From Salvia splendens (Eukaryota > Streptophyta > Magnoliopsida > Lamiales > Lamiaceae): a DNA stretch of 64,000 nt. Shown here in pieces: positions 32,326 to 43,650 of the stretch. Within the stretch, counting starts at the first letter, position 1. Each line of letters starts with the position of its first letter. Below the pieces are notes generated by a model. That model had not been told where the DNA came from. It saw only the letters and a list, made by a program, of their open reading frames with translations, and searched no databases. The translations under genes were made by a program, and so were the position numbers. The stretch spans positions 6,048,560-6,112,559 of the forward strand of contig NC_056045.1 of assembly GCF_004379255.2 (NCBI RefSeq). The letters are read 5' to 3'.

Positions 32326-35300
32326 TCACTTGTGATTGCTACTGCCCTTCTTCTTCAACAGGCTTCCAAACTTCTGCAGCAGAGCCTTTTTCTTCTTCTG
32401 ATTGCCTGACTTCGACTGGGGGCTCCCGTTGTTCCCAGCACTATCCCCAGACAACACCCCGTTCGCTTGATCACACATATCAGCGCCTTCGCCTTTTGAC
32501 TCTAGCTCATCCTCTAATGATTCTTGCTCCGTTTCTCTCCCAGGAGAGAAGTCCTTCGCATCGATCTTGCAGCCTTCCCACATCTTCAGGTCGACCTCTG
32601 TGGATTCTGCGTTCCTTTCACCACCTTTTAGTTTCTCATTCGAGTTCTCAACTTCATCACTAGATGCATTCGCTTCGGCTTGCCCCTCCTTGACAGGCAG
32701 CTCGTTCGGCTGAGACTGGGGTTCGGCTGCATGCCTCACATCTCCCCTGCCATTCTGTTCGGAGAATTCTACCGCTTTCGGAAGCATATCATAGTCTCTC
32801 TCGCAGGTCGTTAGGTTGCCACTTTCTTCCTCCTGCTTGGCCAGTGCTTCTTCGAGTGACTTAGATAGCTCCTCGATTTTTTCCTTTGACGCTGCCTCCC
32901 TTTTGTGCAGATCCTCATTCTCTGCAAGAATCCTATACAATCGGTTTTCCATCTCGTTCGCACACTCTTTGAGCCTCGCGCTCTCCTCGTTCGCTTCACC
33001 AAGTACTTGCTTTAGGTGAATCGCCTCTGAATCAGCCTCGCTGAAGGACTTATTCAACTGATCCCTCTCCTCCTTCGCTGCAGACGACTCTTCCTCCGCC
33101 AGTTTTAGCAAGCTCACCAGCCGTCTTGCTTCGTTTTCCATGCTAGCATTCTCTTCTTCCGACTGCTTCACCAAATTCGACATATCTATCTCCTTCTGCT
33201 GATACTCAGTTTTCAAACTATCATAATCGAGCTTTGATTGTTCAAGTGATTCAATCAGCCTGCTTAGTTCATTTTTCATACGGCATTTCTCTTCTTCAGA
33301 CTCTCTCACAGACTTCATCAAATCTTGATCTTTCTGCTCCAACTGAGCCTTTAAGTTACCATAATCGAGCTTTGACTGTTCGACTGAATCAATCAGCCTG
33401 CTTATTTTGTTTTCCATATCGGATTTCTCATCTTCGGACTTTTTCACAGAATTCGCCAAATCTAGCTCCCTCTGCTCCAAATCGGCCTTCAAGTTACCAC
33501 ATTTGTGCCTCGACTCCTCAGCCGAATCAGTAAGAGCATTGATCTGTTTTCTTGCATCATCGAGCATGCTTTCATACTTCTCATTTGTTGATTTCAGAGA
33601 CAGTCTCAGATCCTCTATTTGTGTTACGTGACTTTCATTTTCAGCTTGACTTGAGATTAGCTTTTCTTTAACGTCTCTTGCTTCCGAGGAGACTTCGTGC
33701 AACGCTGATGCCAAACTCTCCAATGCCTTCTTGCTTTTCTCCTCTTCGTCTCTGTTAGTTTCCAGCTCGTTCATGAGCTTGTTCTTCTCTTCCAACAGCT
33801 TTTCTACACTAGCAGCTGCAATCTTTTCGTTGTTGAACGCCGTGCTTCTCATTTCTCTCATGGTTTCGAGTTCAGACTCGAGCACTTCAACCTTCTTCAC
33901 CAGTTCAGAAGATTCTGCTCTAGCTCGCTCTAGACGATGCTCTGACTCCTCCAAGCCACTTTTCTGTCTCTCGCTTGAGACCTCCAACGAATCGAGCTTC
34001 TCCTTGAGCACCTCGATTTCAGACTTTGCATCATGCAGCAGATCATTACTGTCTTCCAGTTTCTTCACGACCGTTCCAAGAGTTTCTGAAGCCGACTTCT
34101 CTGACTCACGTGCTTGCTCAGCCTGAGACGTTAGCTCCACGACTTGTTGATGAAGCTCCCTCACTAGATTATGCGCATAACATTCGGACAACTTTGAAGC
34201 CTCTAGATCAACATTGAGGTTCTCCATCGCAGCATCTTTTCCGGCCAATTTCTCCTCAACAAACTTCACTCGTTCAAGTTCTTGTCGAAGAGAATGTATT
34301 TCTAACTCCAAACCTGACACTAATTTGTTGTTCTCAACGGCCTGCATCTCCACCCTCGACTCAAGCGCAGATTTCAAGCGAATCACTTCAGCAGACAGTA
34401 CCTCAACCTTCTCTGCATGGATCTCGGCTATTTTTGTGGCATCGTCAGCATGGTTCAGCGCCTGGTTCTTAGCAGCAGACGTCATCGCCAGTTCTTGCTT
34501 CACGTTCTGAAGCTCCTGAGTCGTGGACAGCAGCGCAGCCACATCCACGGCATGCTGACTCCTCACATCCTCCAGCTCCTTCCGCCATTCGTCTTCCTTC
34601 ATGTGATTCTCCCCGAACCCCACCTGCTCCATCTCAAGCGCTCGAAACTTCTCAATCTCAGTATTCTCCTCCGCACGTCTCTGAGCCTGCAGAGCTTCCT
34701 TAAACTTATCGTTCGCCTCATCACACAATCTCTGGGCTTCCTTCACTTCATCAAGAGCCCTTTCCTTCTCCTTCTCGACTGAAACCAACTTCTCATTCGC
34801 CTTCTTCAGATCATCCAGCGCTTGACTAAGCTCCGCCTGAAGCTCTGAAGAGGGCCTCACCAAACGCGTTGGCTTCCTCTGACACGAAACACAAGATCAG
34901 CACAATGCAACTACGCATTAAAAATCAGAGTTACTTCGACTTACATCGGTTGGGGTGCTGGGCTTGGGAGACATCCTCTCCACTTTAGACTTGGGCGTGA
35001 CGGATCCCGGGGATCGATCCATGGAGAGGCGGCGGTTTTGCAACGAGGAAATCGAATCACCACTAGGCCTAGCAAGTCCCCGGCTGATTCGAGGAGTTGC
35101 CGGTGATGCTTTAGCATTTGGAGTTCCAGATAAACTAGATCTACACAAAGCAGAAATTCTTCAACTCTCAACTCAAAAATCCAAGATCCACAAACGCACA
35201 TTTCAGGAATGAAGTTCAATTCCACAAAAATGGATAATAATCCAAACATGGAATAGTTTCTGCCAATTCCACTTCTACAGCAAGGCATTTTCACAACACG

Positions 35301-35642
35301 TGCTAAATCCCAAAAAAAAATTAAACATAAAACTTAATTAAATTAAACACTAAAATACACAACAAATCAACCAAGATAACTATGCAGGTTCAATAAACAA
35401 GCAATTTTTCGGCAACCCAAAGAAATTGAAGCGACATTTTCTAACTACATTACGTTCTTATCTTATCAATAAACACATATCTGATCATCAAACACGAAAA
35501 TGGCAGATTCAATTTAGAAAAAATAAAATAAAATAAAATTCAAACACACACACACAAAATTATAGCGAATGAGAAAGCAAAACCGCATCAGATCCACAAA
35601 AAAGAGTAGATAGAGCTACACTTACTTCGATTTAGCAGACAT
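32326..35642 (-). CDS. WEB-family coiled-coil protein (At3g02930/At5g16730-like)
   Basis: Three exons: 35626-35642 (17 nt), 34945-35140 and 32326-34878, giving 921 residues with phases in agreement. The N-terminus MSAKSKSSLSGTPNAKASPA and SLQNRRLSMDRSPGSV match the Ser/Pro/Thr-rich start of Arabidopsis WEB-family proteins annotated as chloroplastic. Next come VRSQHAVDVAALLSTTQEL and NHADDATKIAEIHAEKVEVL, highly characteristic of this family. Almost all of residues 80-690 is predicted coiled coil. The tail is acidic and ends in a conserved-looking basic motif KKKALLQKFGSLLKKKG. WEB1/PMI2 relatives govern light-driven chloroplast movement; the role of this subgroup is not firmly known. A 46-residue unit is repeated three times (33085-33498). 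Intron 2 is only 66 bases. Confidence 0.9.
33085..33498 (-). repeat. Three 138-bp tandem units inside the WEB coding region
   Basis: Units at 33361-33498, 33223-33360 and 33085-33222 (minus strand) encode 46-residue repeats beginning GNLKADLEQR, GNLKAQLEQK and DSLKTEYQQK. Units 1 and 2 end in EQSKLDY. Each carries a SEDEK/SEEEK-type acidic block, and the coiled-coil frame is kept. Confidence 0.85.
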
Positions 35643-36508
35643 TGCGCAAAATCAAGAACCTCTCGCTTCAATTTCTTCAACAACGAAGTAAAAAGGAAAA
35701 TGGGGGTTTATCTATAATGTCGACATCGTGAAAAGAGAAAGAGAAATTATCACTCCAACTCTGAGAATAAACCTGAATCTAAAATCTTTGGTTTCAACAG
35801 AGTGATTTTAGGAAACAGAAAAAATTGAAAAAGAAAAAGAAATGGAAATATTTAGGGTGGTGGAGTTGAGTGGGGTGTTCTTGTCGCAGATTCTAACAAA
35901 CCACCGCTGCTCTTTCTCTGTCTCTCCCCACCACCTTTACCAGTCATGAAATTACCAAATTGCCCCTACTGCCCCTCCATTGCAAAGGCGGTCTCTTGTA
36001 TAAAAACTGTCACAGACAAAAAGGAGGAGAAAGAGAGGGGAGAATGTGAATCTACTGCCTTTTTCAGCTAAAATGGTGGGATAAAGAGCTCTCTACAAAG
36101 TGAGAAACTTTAATCAAGCTTCAGAGCCATTTGCTTTTTTCTGTTTTGCTCAAATGGAAACAATGCATTGATTAATATGTGGATTTGGTTTTAATTTAGA
36201 AAAATTCGTTGGGAAGAATAAAGCTTAATTAATTGTTTTTTTAATCGATGCAGCTCTGTTTATCCAGATAAGAAGCATCATTAATTTCTTGGAATAAAAT
36301 TGGAGGAAAAAAAAGGAATGTTACCGAATGATTCAACCATGAAGGTTCAGTTTTTAGCTATTTTTGCCCATTGTGTCATATCTCGAAATCATGAGCTAAG
36401 GATTGGTTAATATTTTTATCATATTAAATGATTTATTATTTAATGGTTTTATAGTTGGGACCTTAATTCTTTTTTTCTTTTTTTTTTCTTATAGTGCTCT
36501 CTCTCTCC
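35643..36508 (-). promoter_or_regulatory. 5' leader and promoter region of the WEB gene
   Basis: This lies upstream of the minus-strand ATG at 35642. It has purine-rich tracts on the plus strand (GAAAAAGAAAAAGAAATGG near 35826) and CTCTTTCTCTGTCTCTC near 35911, which read as pyrimidine/purine-rich leader DNA. No gene. Confidence 0.4.
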
Positions 36509-36626
36509 GGATTTGGATCCTCTACGGTGCACAGCACTGCTGTGCACCTCACAACACATTAAAAAAATTTTTTTTTTATATTAAAAAATTATTTTATTAG
36601 GTGCACACCGTAGAGGATCCAAATCC
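36509..36626. mobile_element. 118-bp palindromic MITE in a CT repeat
   Basis: The ends GGATTTGGATCCTCTACGGT and the reverse of ACCGTAGAGGATCCAAATCC are perfect inverted repeats. A nested GTGCACAGCACTGCTGTGCAC palindrome lies in the left arm. CTCTCTCTCC flanks both sides (36499-36508 and 36627-36636), a possible 9-10 bp target-site duplication, though it is simple sequence. Class uncertain (Mutator- or hAT-like). Confidence 0.72.
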
Positions 36627-38311
36627 CTCTCTCTCCCCTGTTAATTAATTACATTTGTCTCAATATAAAAATTGAGTCTTAAAATTTTGTGAAATAGAAA
36701 CAGAAGATTGTTGTAAAATTATTAGATTCAGTTTACATATAGAACTGATATTGGATCAAATTACACTTATTTATCCATTGCCAAAATGAAGACACTCATA
36801 CAAATTTATTGATTAAGGGCTCATTTGGAAATAATTTTGCTAGATGAAGCTACAAAGATATACTATAAGTGAGTCTAATAATATATGGTGTATATTAACT
36901 AGTTGTGTGTACGTATTTTATTTATGTATAAAATTTCCATTTAGGCAGTAAATCATCGGCCAACATGAAATACTATAATTTAGGTCACGTCATTTTCTGG
37001 CCGCCAAAAATATTTTGGCATGTCTATTTTCTACTATCGAAAAATAATGTTATTATTATACAAATTTTACACAATAAGCCAAAATTAAATATGATGAAAG
37101 TCGTGTAATTAACCCTCCAAAATATGATAATGACATTATCCAATATGTAAACATTCAATTGACAAAATGCAAATTCGATCGTGCAACTTTTTTGTATTGT
37201 TAAGGGAATCTGCTAACTTAACTAATTTGACCTAACAAAATAGTGGGGAACTTAGTGGGAAACTTGATGCATTCACGTGTTAAACACTTAAATTTTAATT
37301 TAAATTGTTGTTACTCCATGCGATTCATAAGTACTCCTTTATTTAATTGCTCTAATTTCGTTAATGTGAATTAAATATTTGAGAATGCAATGCTTACTTG
37401 CGTTATATAAATGATACTCATATTGATAACTGCGCACACATATAGAATACAAAAATTAAAAATTTAACACGTTTGGAAAAAAAATTCAATATGCGTATTT
37501 TTAATAAAATTATTTATATTTAAAAATATTTGACATTTTCAACAACAATAAATTACTACTAGTACTTATGGTTTAGGTAAGTGATAGGGGACAGTTTAAC
37601 GCCATTTAGGTTACACAAATGATATGGGACTCATATAGTGCAAGTCTTAATTGAACTTAAATAGCATCTTATACACATAATTTAAATACGTACATAAAAA
37701 GTAATTTTAAAAACTTATAAATTTAATCACAGTAATATATACGTAAAATCTGGAAAACATATTTATAGACTAACGACAGATCACATATTAATCATTACGT
37801 ACAAATAATAATAATTTTATTATATATGATATTTAGATAGATGTACATAATAACAATTTAAGTTAGTAATAAATTAATTTTAATTAATTAATGATAAATT
37901 AATAGATTTTAATGATAAATTTAGTATTTGATATAAGATAATCTCACCAATAAAGAATGGAGCACCAAACATTTCTTCGAGTGCCAACTTTTCTACCCAA
38001 ATGAATATAAAAATGAAATAAACTGTTTTACATTTTGTTTACTTGTACTTTTAACTTGTAGGTATAAATGAATTAAAAAGTATATTATACAGTAGTAATA
38101 AAGTAGGTACTCGGTTTAGTTTAGGTTTTGATATAACATAATCGAACTGAAAACCAAAAAATCCTAAAATGTAGATATAAGTAAAACTGAAAGCAAATCG
38201 AAATCTGAAAAAAAATCAAACTAAATTCTAAAAGTCAGTTGAATTCAATTCGGTTTTTTGAAATTTTTGCACGCCCCCTAAAAATAGATAGTCGATGTGT
38301 GCATGTGATCC
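36627..38311. other. AT-rich intergenic DNA, nothing recognised
   Basis: About 1.7 kb without ORFs or clear repeats. Very AT-rich, with TTAATTAATTAATGATAAAT-type sequence near 37880. Confidence 0.55.
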
Positions 38312-38581
38312 GTTGCTAACTTTTCTTAAGTTGCAACTTGCTAACTTGTCAAGGTAGTATATTAAAAATGTCAACACGGTGATAATGAAATGTCAACAGA
38401 AACTTAAGTTGATATTTTTATACATTGTGTTGACATTAATATTCAAATGTCAACACAGTTTATTAAAATGTCAACATAAATATGTGTTGACATTTTATGT
38501 GATTGTGTTAATTTTTTAATACACTACGTTGATAAGTTAGCAAATTCACAACTTAAGAAAAATTAGTTAACATTTTATTCC
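38312..38581. repeat. Long imperfect inverted repeat rich in ATGTCAACA
   Basis: The left end GTTGCTAACTTTTCTTAAGT pairs with the right end ACTTAAGAAAAATTAGTTAAC. AATGTCAACA/TGTTGACATT recurs at least six times on both strands between them. This looks like a foldback or MITE-type element of about 270 bp. No target-site duplication was established. Confidence 0.6.
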
Positions 38582-38945
38582 AACTATTTATTATTATTTT
38601 TATAAAATAAGTGCAGAAAAAAAAATGTGACAAAATTCAGGAGAAGAGGGAGTATTTTATAAAACTCGGCAACTTTGGCAGTTTGGATCAAAATGTCTCA
38701 GGGGAAATGTGTTCGATCAATTCACATAAGAGGTACCAAACATGTCCGCACAATTCATACCAAGCCTGTTAACTTTGCGTGAGTGCCAAGCGGGCGTTCT
38801 CGGCACCACATAGACAGATTTTGTATACATTGTCCAAATTTGGTCAGTTCTTATTAAATATGTGTGCAAGTCTTGCAGGGTTTAGTTTATGTGCAATGTG
38901 TGTACTATACGAGTATTTGCAAGCTATATGTATGTGTGCATAATA
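38582..38945. other. Intergenic, nothing recognised
   Basis: AT-rich spacer between the foldback element and a MITE. No gene. Confidence 0.5.
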
Positions 38946-39198
38946 CTCTATCCGTCCGTGAAATGTTGTCCAGTTTTACAATTTTGGTCCGTCCGTGAAA
39001 AGTTGTTCACTTTGCTTTTATTCTATTTTTGGTAAATGGTCATCACTTTCCACTAACTTTTTTACACTCACATTTTATTATAAAACCAATATATAAATGT
39101 GAGACTCTTATTCCACTAACTTTTTCAACTCACTTTTCTTCACATTTTTTAAAATACGTGTCAAGTCAAACTTGGACAATATTCATGGACAGAAAGAG
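38946..39198. mobile_element. Stowaway-type MITE
   Basis: 253 bp between TA dinucleotides. The left end CTCTATCCGTCCGTGAAATG and right end TTCATGGACAGAAAGAG are inverted. Interior motifs CACTTTCCACTAAC and TTTTATTATAAAACCAATAT are typical of this MITE group. Confidence 0.72.
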
Positions 39199-39459
39199 TA
39201 TGATGTATGAATTGTGCGTTTCTATGTGCGGTGTGTATAGTGAGCATGTATATATATAGTGCATGTTGTGTGTGTGCAATGTGAGTGTTGGCGTATGTGA
39301 TTGTGAATTGAGAGGATATAATTTCATTTTCAAATCCAAATATTTTGAAATACCAAATATTAAACATAAAATCAAAGGCCTGAATTTCAATTTGGCCCTC
39401 ATATTCTATAATATCAAGAAGCCTAGTAGTTTTCATGCACATAGTTAGGAAAAAAAATA

Positions 39460-39680
39460 ATCCCTCCGTCCCATAAGAATATACATTCTTTCTTTTTTAG
39501 TTCGTCTCACAAGAATATGCACTTTCCAATTTTGGAAACTCTTTTCACTCTAATGAGGTGTGGCTCATTCTCCACTAACAATGTTTTAATTACTTTCTCT
39601 CTACCTCTTCCTTACTTTCTCAATTTTACATTAAAACTCGTGCTAAACTCAAAGTGCATATTTTTTAGGGACGAATGGAG
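39460..39680. mobile_element. Stowaway-type MITE
   Basis: 221 bp next to TA dinucleotides. It begins ATCCCTCCGTCCCATAAGAA and ends TTTAGGGACGAATGGAG. AGAATATRCACTTT-type sequence is repeated internally. Confidence 0.72.
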
Positions 39681-40198
39681 TAAACTACTATCAATCAAAA
39701 CATTTTAGTTTTTTAATACATACAACACTTCCTATTTCCTACTGATCCATCATCATATCCAAAAAAAATCATAGTAATTCAGAGGCTTATGGGATTAATC
39801 CTAAAATTCGTAATACCAAAAACCAGAGCAATTTACGCTGGGGAGGGACCAATCCAATCCACTCATATCATGAATTATAAACACGAAATTCCGTTTCGAT
39901 TGACCTCAAATTTCGATGACTTCAATTAGCCAATGTTGTTTAATGATTAGAAGCAATACGATTATAAAAAAAATACTAGCTAGTACTAGAAAAAACCATA
40001 GCTATTATTATTTGACGTCCATCTAGTACTCGTACTTCATTTATAACGACGCAACACAGATCCAACAAAGTTCAGCCAATCGGGACTTTGTATATATCGG
40101 ACAAGATTGTCACTACTCACTTTTGCATGAAACACAAGTTTCAGATATACATTTCATGCTTTATCAAACAAAGATAATTTAAAATAGGATCATGAGCA
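39681..40198. other. Intergenic, includes the probable 3' UTR of the At3g27210-like gene
   Basis: No ORF of merit. The part just left of 40199 should be the 3' UTR of the minus-strand gene. Confidence 0.5.
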
Positions 40199-42709
40199 TC
40201 AACCACCATTAGGAGCAGCGCTGGACCGCCTTCTCTCGTTCATGCTTTGGCTTGAGAGCAATATGGGAAGGCAACATTGTGTAGACCTCAATGACTTGTT
40301 ATCTTCCCCGACCACTCGATTGGGGGTAGCCTGTTCACTACACCCCCCTCCCGAGTAGTCCGGAGTCCCACTAGTGGACTTGAGTTGTTGGGCAAGGGTA
40401 GTGGTAGTGGTAGTGGTTGTCGGAGCCTCATCGTATTGCTCCTCACGTAAGCTCTCTTTGAAGAGTTCCGATAGCCTTTTCTTCTTATCCGGAGGCGATT
40501 CCCTGGCCTCCTCCGATGGCAACTTATTTACCAATGAGGAGTTGGGGTGGACCGGAGTATTTCCCCGTGAGAAATCTGTAATCCAAATTCATAATCAATT
40601 TTTTAGATTCACTTACACACAACCGATATGACTTCAATTGGTTAGAAATAGAGTGTCTTACTAATTAATTTGTGCTTCGAAATTCATAACCATTTAAGGC
40701 TAGCTATAGCTACCAGCACATCAAGTATCATCTTTATTTATCTATACAATCAATTTTTGTTGCATTTATGCACACTAAACAAGCATGAGAACATACAACT
40801 TTCTCTGATTTAATAGTAGTACTAAATTAATTAAAAAAAATTTCAAATATTAGTACAATGAAAAGTGCTACTTGGGCCGGGCCACCCACCTATGGCAAAT
40901 TGGGCTGGATATTGGCTTTTCCGGTCAAAAAATGTTTACGCTATTGGCCCATTTTAATAGTACTAAATTAATTGCTTAAAAACGTTTTTGTTTGGATTTA
41001 AATTCATATTTCAACGGCATATTTGTAATTCTACATGAAGACTACACCTAGTAGTAGGCATAAATGAGAATAAATGAATTATCAATACTATCGGCTGTTT
41101 ATAATTTCAATTATTGTTGGCCTTAAGGGGGAAAGGATGAGAATGTGGATTTATAACTTATTCCTACCCTCATTTTTGAATCAATGATTTTAGGTGGTTT
41201 AACTACTAGTAGTTGTGTGAACAATATACACTTTAAAATTAATGTAGATGTGAGCACAAATTTATTTCATACTATAAAACTGGCAACCGTTAATAAAAGG
41301 ACATAAAGCCATTCAAAGTGTTATCTATTTCACTTCATTTTGAATAAAAAAATGGTAGACTAGTGTTCTATATAAAACTGGCAATTGTTAATAAAAGAAC
41401 ATAAAGCCATTCAAAGTGTTATCTATTTCACTTCATGTTGAATAAAAAATGGTAGACTAGTGTCCTATTCTCGTATCATTATCACCAAGTACGCACAAAA
41501 TTCCGATAAAAGTAAAATGTATTTTGCTTGTTGGGTAGAGTTTCTTACCACCATTAACACTTAAGAAGTCATCTTCATAGTCTGATTCCAACCATGGTTG
41601 GGAGTCGAAGAAGGCTTCGTCTTTGCTACCTGCAAAAATCGAGACACGTGTTACAACAACACCTGATGGACATGGATCGTCCTAGCAATTTGATAGTCAC
41701 AATAGCATAAAAATTATACCAAGATAAGTTGAAAATCGAGACTCAGATCAATTTTTTAAAAACAACAAAAGTCAATCATCTTCTTGATAGATTTAGCTAA
41801 AATCAAAATATTTCAGTCTCCTATTTTAGATATGATGAAGAATAACTAGTCGCTTTACAAAACCTAGAGCATGCGTGAGGGTGCGTAACTCAAAAATAAT
41901 TAATGAATTCGTTTTATAGGTAGTAATTCATTAATGCATATAAAGAGTTATGGGAAATTAGGCCCTTTCACGTGAACTTAATGTAGACAGGCATGGCCTC
42001 TAGCAACAAATGCTATGTTTCACATCATACAAAATTTTGTCTTGAATTACGATCTATCATTAAACTAGAGTAGCCTTTGAATCTAACCCACAAAACAAAA
42101 TAGCAAGGGTCATTGAAATAACAAATTCAATATATAGAAATATTATATATCATATTTGAATAGCAACTTTTCCGCGAAAAACACCTAAAGATTTTAAATG
42201 TAGACACTTTTATAATATTTAATTTTTCTCGCCGTGATTAAATAGCATAGATGTTAAGATATTCATTGTCTACTGTGATAATAAAAACAAAAGGCTCATT
42301 TTTTTTCATAAATTTTGAAAGGCAAAAAAGAAAATAGATCATGTAACCAACTTTACGACCACCCGGAAAATTACAAAAAGTGTTTACAAACAGAAGATGC
42401 ATGATTGGTGATTTTAAACAGAACATGACAGCTTAGTAATTTTATCAATAAAAAGAATTTAAAAAAAAAAAGAAATTGCCGGTGCTTAAATAATTATCAG
42501 ACAGCATGAACATAGCCAAAAAAAAAGACGACGTCACCCACCTACGCTAGAATAACGGGCGGGTGACCGTAGCGGGGTGACAGCAGCCCCGGCGTTGACC
42601 GCGATTGCTTCTCCTTGACCGGCGAAGGTATCTCATTTTTGGACCCGATTGAGAAACGGAGCTTCGTTAAAGAATCCGAGTCCTTGTGCACAGAAACACA
42701 CGATCCCAT
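40199..42709 (-). CDS. At3g27210-like plant protein with N-myristoylation motif
   Basis: Three exons: 42568-42709, 41549-41629 and 40199-40575, giving 199 residues with matching phases. It starts MGSCVSVHKDSDSLTKLRFS. Gly2 with Ser/Val at position 6 and Cys4 suggest N-myristoylation plus palmitoylation and plasma-membrane attachment. Exon 2 reads SKDEAFFDSQPWLESDYEDD and exon 3 FSRGNTPVHPNSS, then KKKRLSELFKESLREEQYDE, a conserved block of the uncharacterised At3g27210 family. A run of eight Thr (from a GTG/GTA repeat) and a Ser/Gly-rich tail follow. The exon 1 donor is TACG/GTCACC, a weak but phase-correct site; reading on would hit TAG at once. Function unknown. Confidence 0.78.
40576..41548 (-). 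other. Intron 2 of the At3g27210-like gene
   Basis: A 973-base intron with donor GTAAGA and acceptor GATTACAG. It contains a 98-bp tandem duplication (41273-41467). No nested gene. Confidence 0.7.
41273..41467. repeat. 98-bp tandem duplication in an intron
   Basis: Copies start TATAAAACTGGCAA at 41273 and 41371 and end ATGGTAGACTAGTGT(T/C)CTA. They differ at a handful of positions and one indel. Confidence 0.85.
41630..42567 (-). other. Intron 1 of the At3g27210-like gene
   Basis: A 938-base AT-rich intron with acceptor TTTTGCAG. No other feature is recognised; a 62-codon frame on the minus strand at about 42238-42426 has no recognisable domain. Confidence 0.6.
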
Positions 42710-43446
42710 CTCTCCCCCAAATTAAATAATCATTCACGATTCACAACATCATCATCAACAAACTTTTTTTTTCGTCTCTTTTTGTGAGGCAGAAAAAGGA
42801 ATGATGATTAGTTCTGTTTATAACAGCTTCAAAGAGAGAGAGGGAGTGAAGTAGAAGAGAGAGAAGGGGAAGGGACGGAGGGAGAGAGATATTGCGTTAC
42901 GCTCACTGCAAATGGGAATATAAATTGGAGGGGTGAGACAGAGTTGGAAACGTTTTAGATTATGAAATTCATGCCAAAAGTAATCAGGGAAATTAAGAGG
43001 AAAAAGTAGATTTGATGGAAGAAATTTTAGGATGTGTTTGAAAGCGAAGTTAGTGTGTGTATGTGTGTGAAAAGAACATTTGTTTTGGCCCCACATGGAT
43101 ATTAAAGGTCGAATTATTGGAGTATGTTTATTTAGTGGAATTTGTTCGTTTGCTGCCAAATAAATCACGATATGATATTTAAATAAAATCATGTTTATTT
43201 ATGATTTTTATCTGGTTATGAGAAATTGGCCGTCACGCGTCAGAAGTTAAATTTAAAATTCAGAGGCTAATTTCATTAAATATAAGATGTACTTAATTAA
43301 AATGGCCGTCGCGCGTAATTATTATGTTTCTTTACTAATGAAAATTTATATCAAGCACTGGTGAATTTATAACTAGACCTTCCAAATTAAATCATGTTTT
43401 CTTTTGTTACGTATCTTTTTTTGGTCTTTACTTTGCATGTATAGAC
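42710..43446 (-). promoter_or_regulatory. 5' leader and promoter region of the At3g27210-like gene
   Basis: Upstream of the minus-strand ATG. On the plus strand, 42828-42900 is GA-rich (GAGAGAGAGGGAG), so the transcript strand is CT-rich, common in plant core promoters and leaders. GGCCGTC(A/G)CGCGT occurs twice (about 43229 and 43303). Confidence 0.45.
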
Positions 43447-43637
43447 TGTAGAATTGTATAACTGTTATCTGTTTTCACAATGAGAGTATACAACATATAT
43501 AGGCTAAGGTACATGCTACGTATGGTAAGATTTCATTCAAATCAAATCTCCTAATTGATAGCCTAAATATCTTCTCCAATCTCTTCCTGATTTTGTGTCA
43601 TCTTTATTTTGTAGAATATTCCCTTCAATCTCCAACA
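43447..43637 (-). repeat. 3' LTR of copia element 2
   Basis: 191 bp, plus-strand text TGTAGAATTG to CTCCAACA. It matches 48399-48589 with one visible substitution (CTCCTAAT versus CTCTTAAT). Confidence 0.92.
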
Positions 43638-43650
43638 CTCCCCCTCAAGT
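43638..43650 (-). promoter_or_regulatory. Polypurine tract of copia element 2
   Basis: On the minus strand ACTTGAGGGGGAG abuts the 3' LTR. The pol stop codon TAA is at 43650-43652. Confidence 0.7.

Noticed and set aside
33731..34126. Plus-strand Ser/Phe-rich frames opposite the WEB gene
   Set aside because: Antisense shadows of the Glu/Lys-rich coiled coil.
39029..39442. Several 60-90 codon ORFs on both strands
   Set aside because: They fall in or beside a Stowaway MITE and a TG/CA-rich tract, with no homology.
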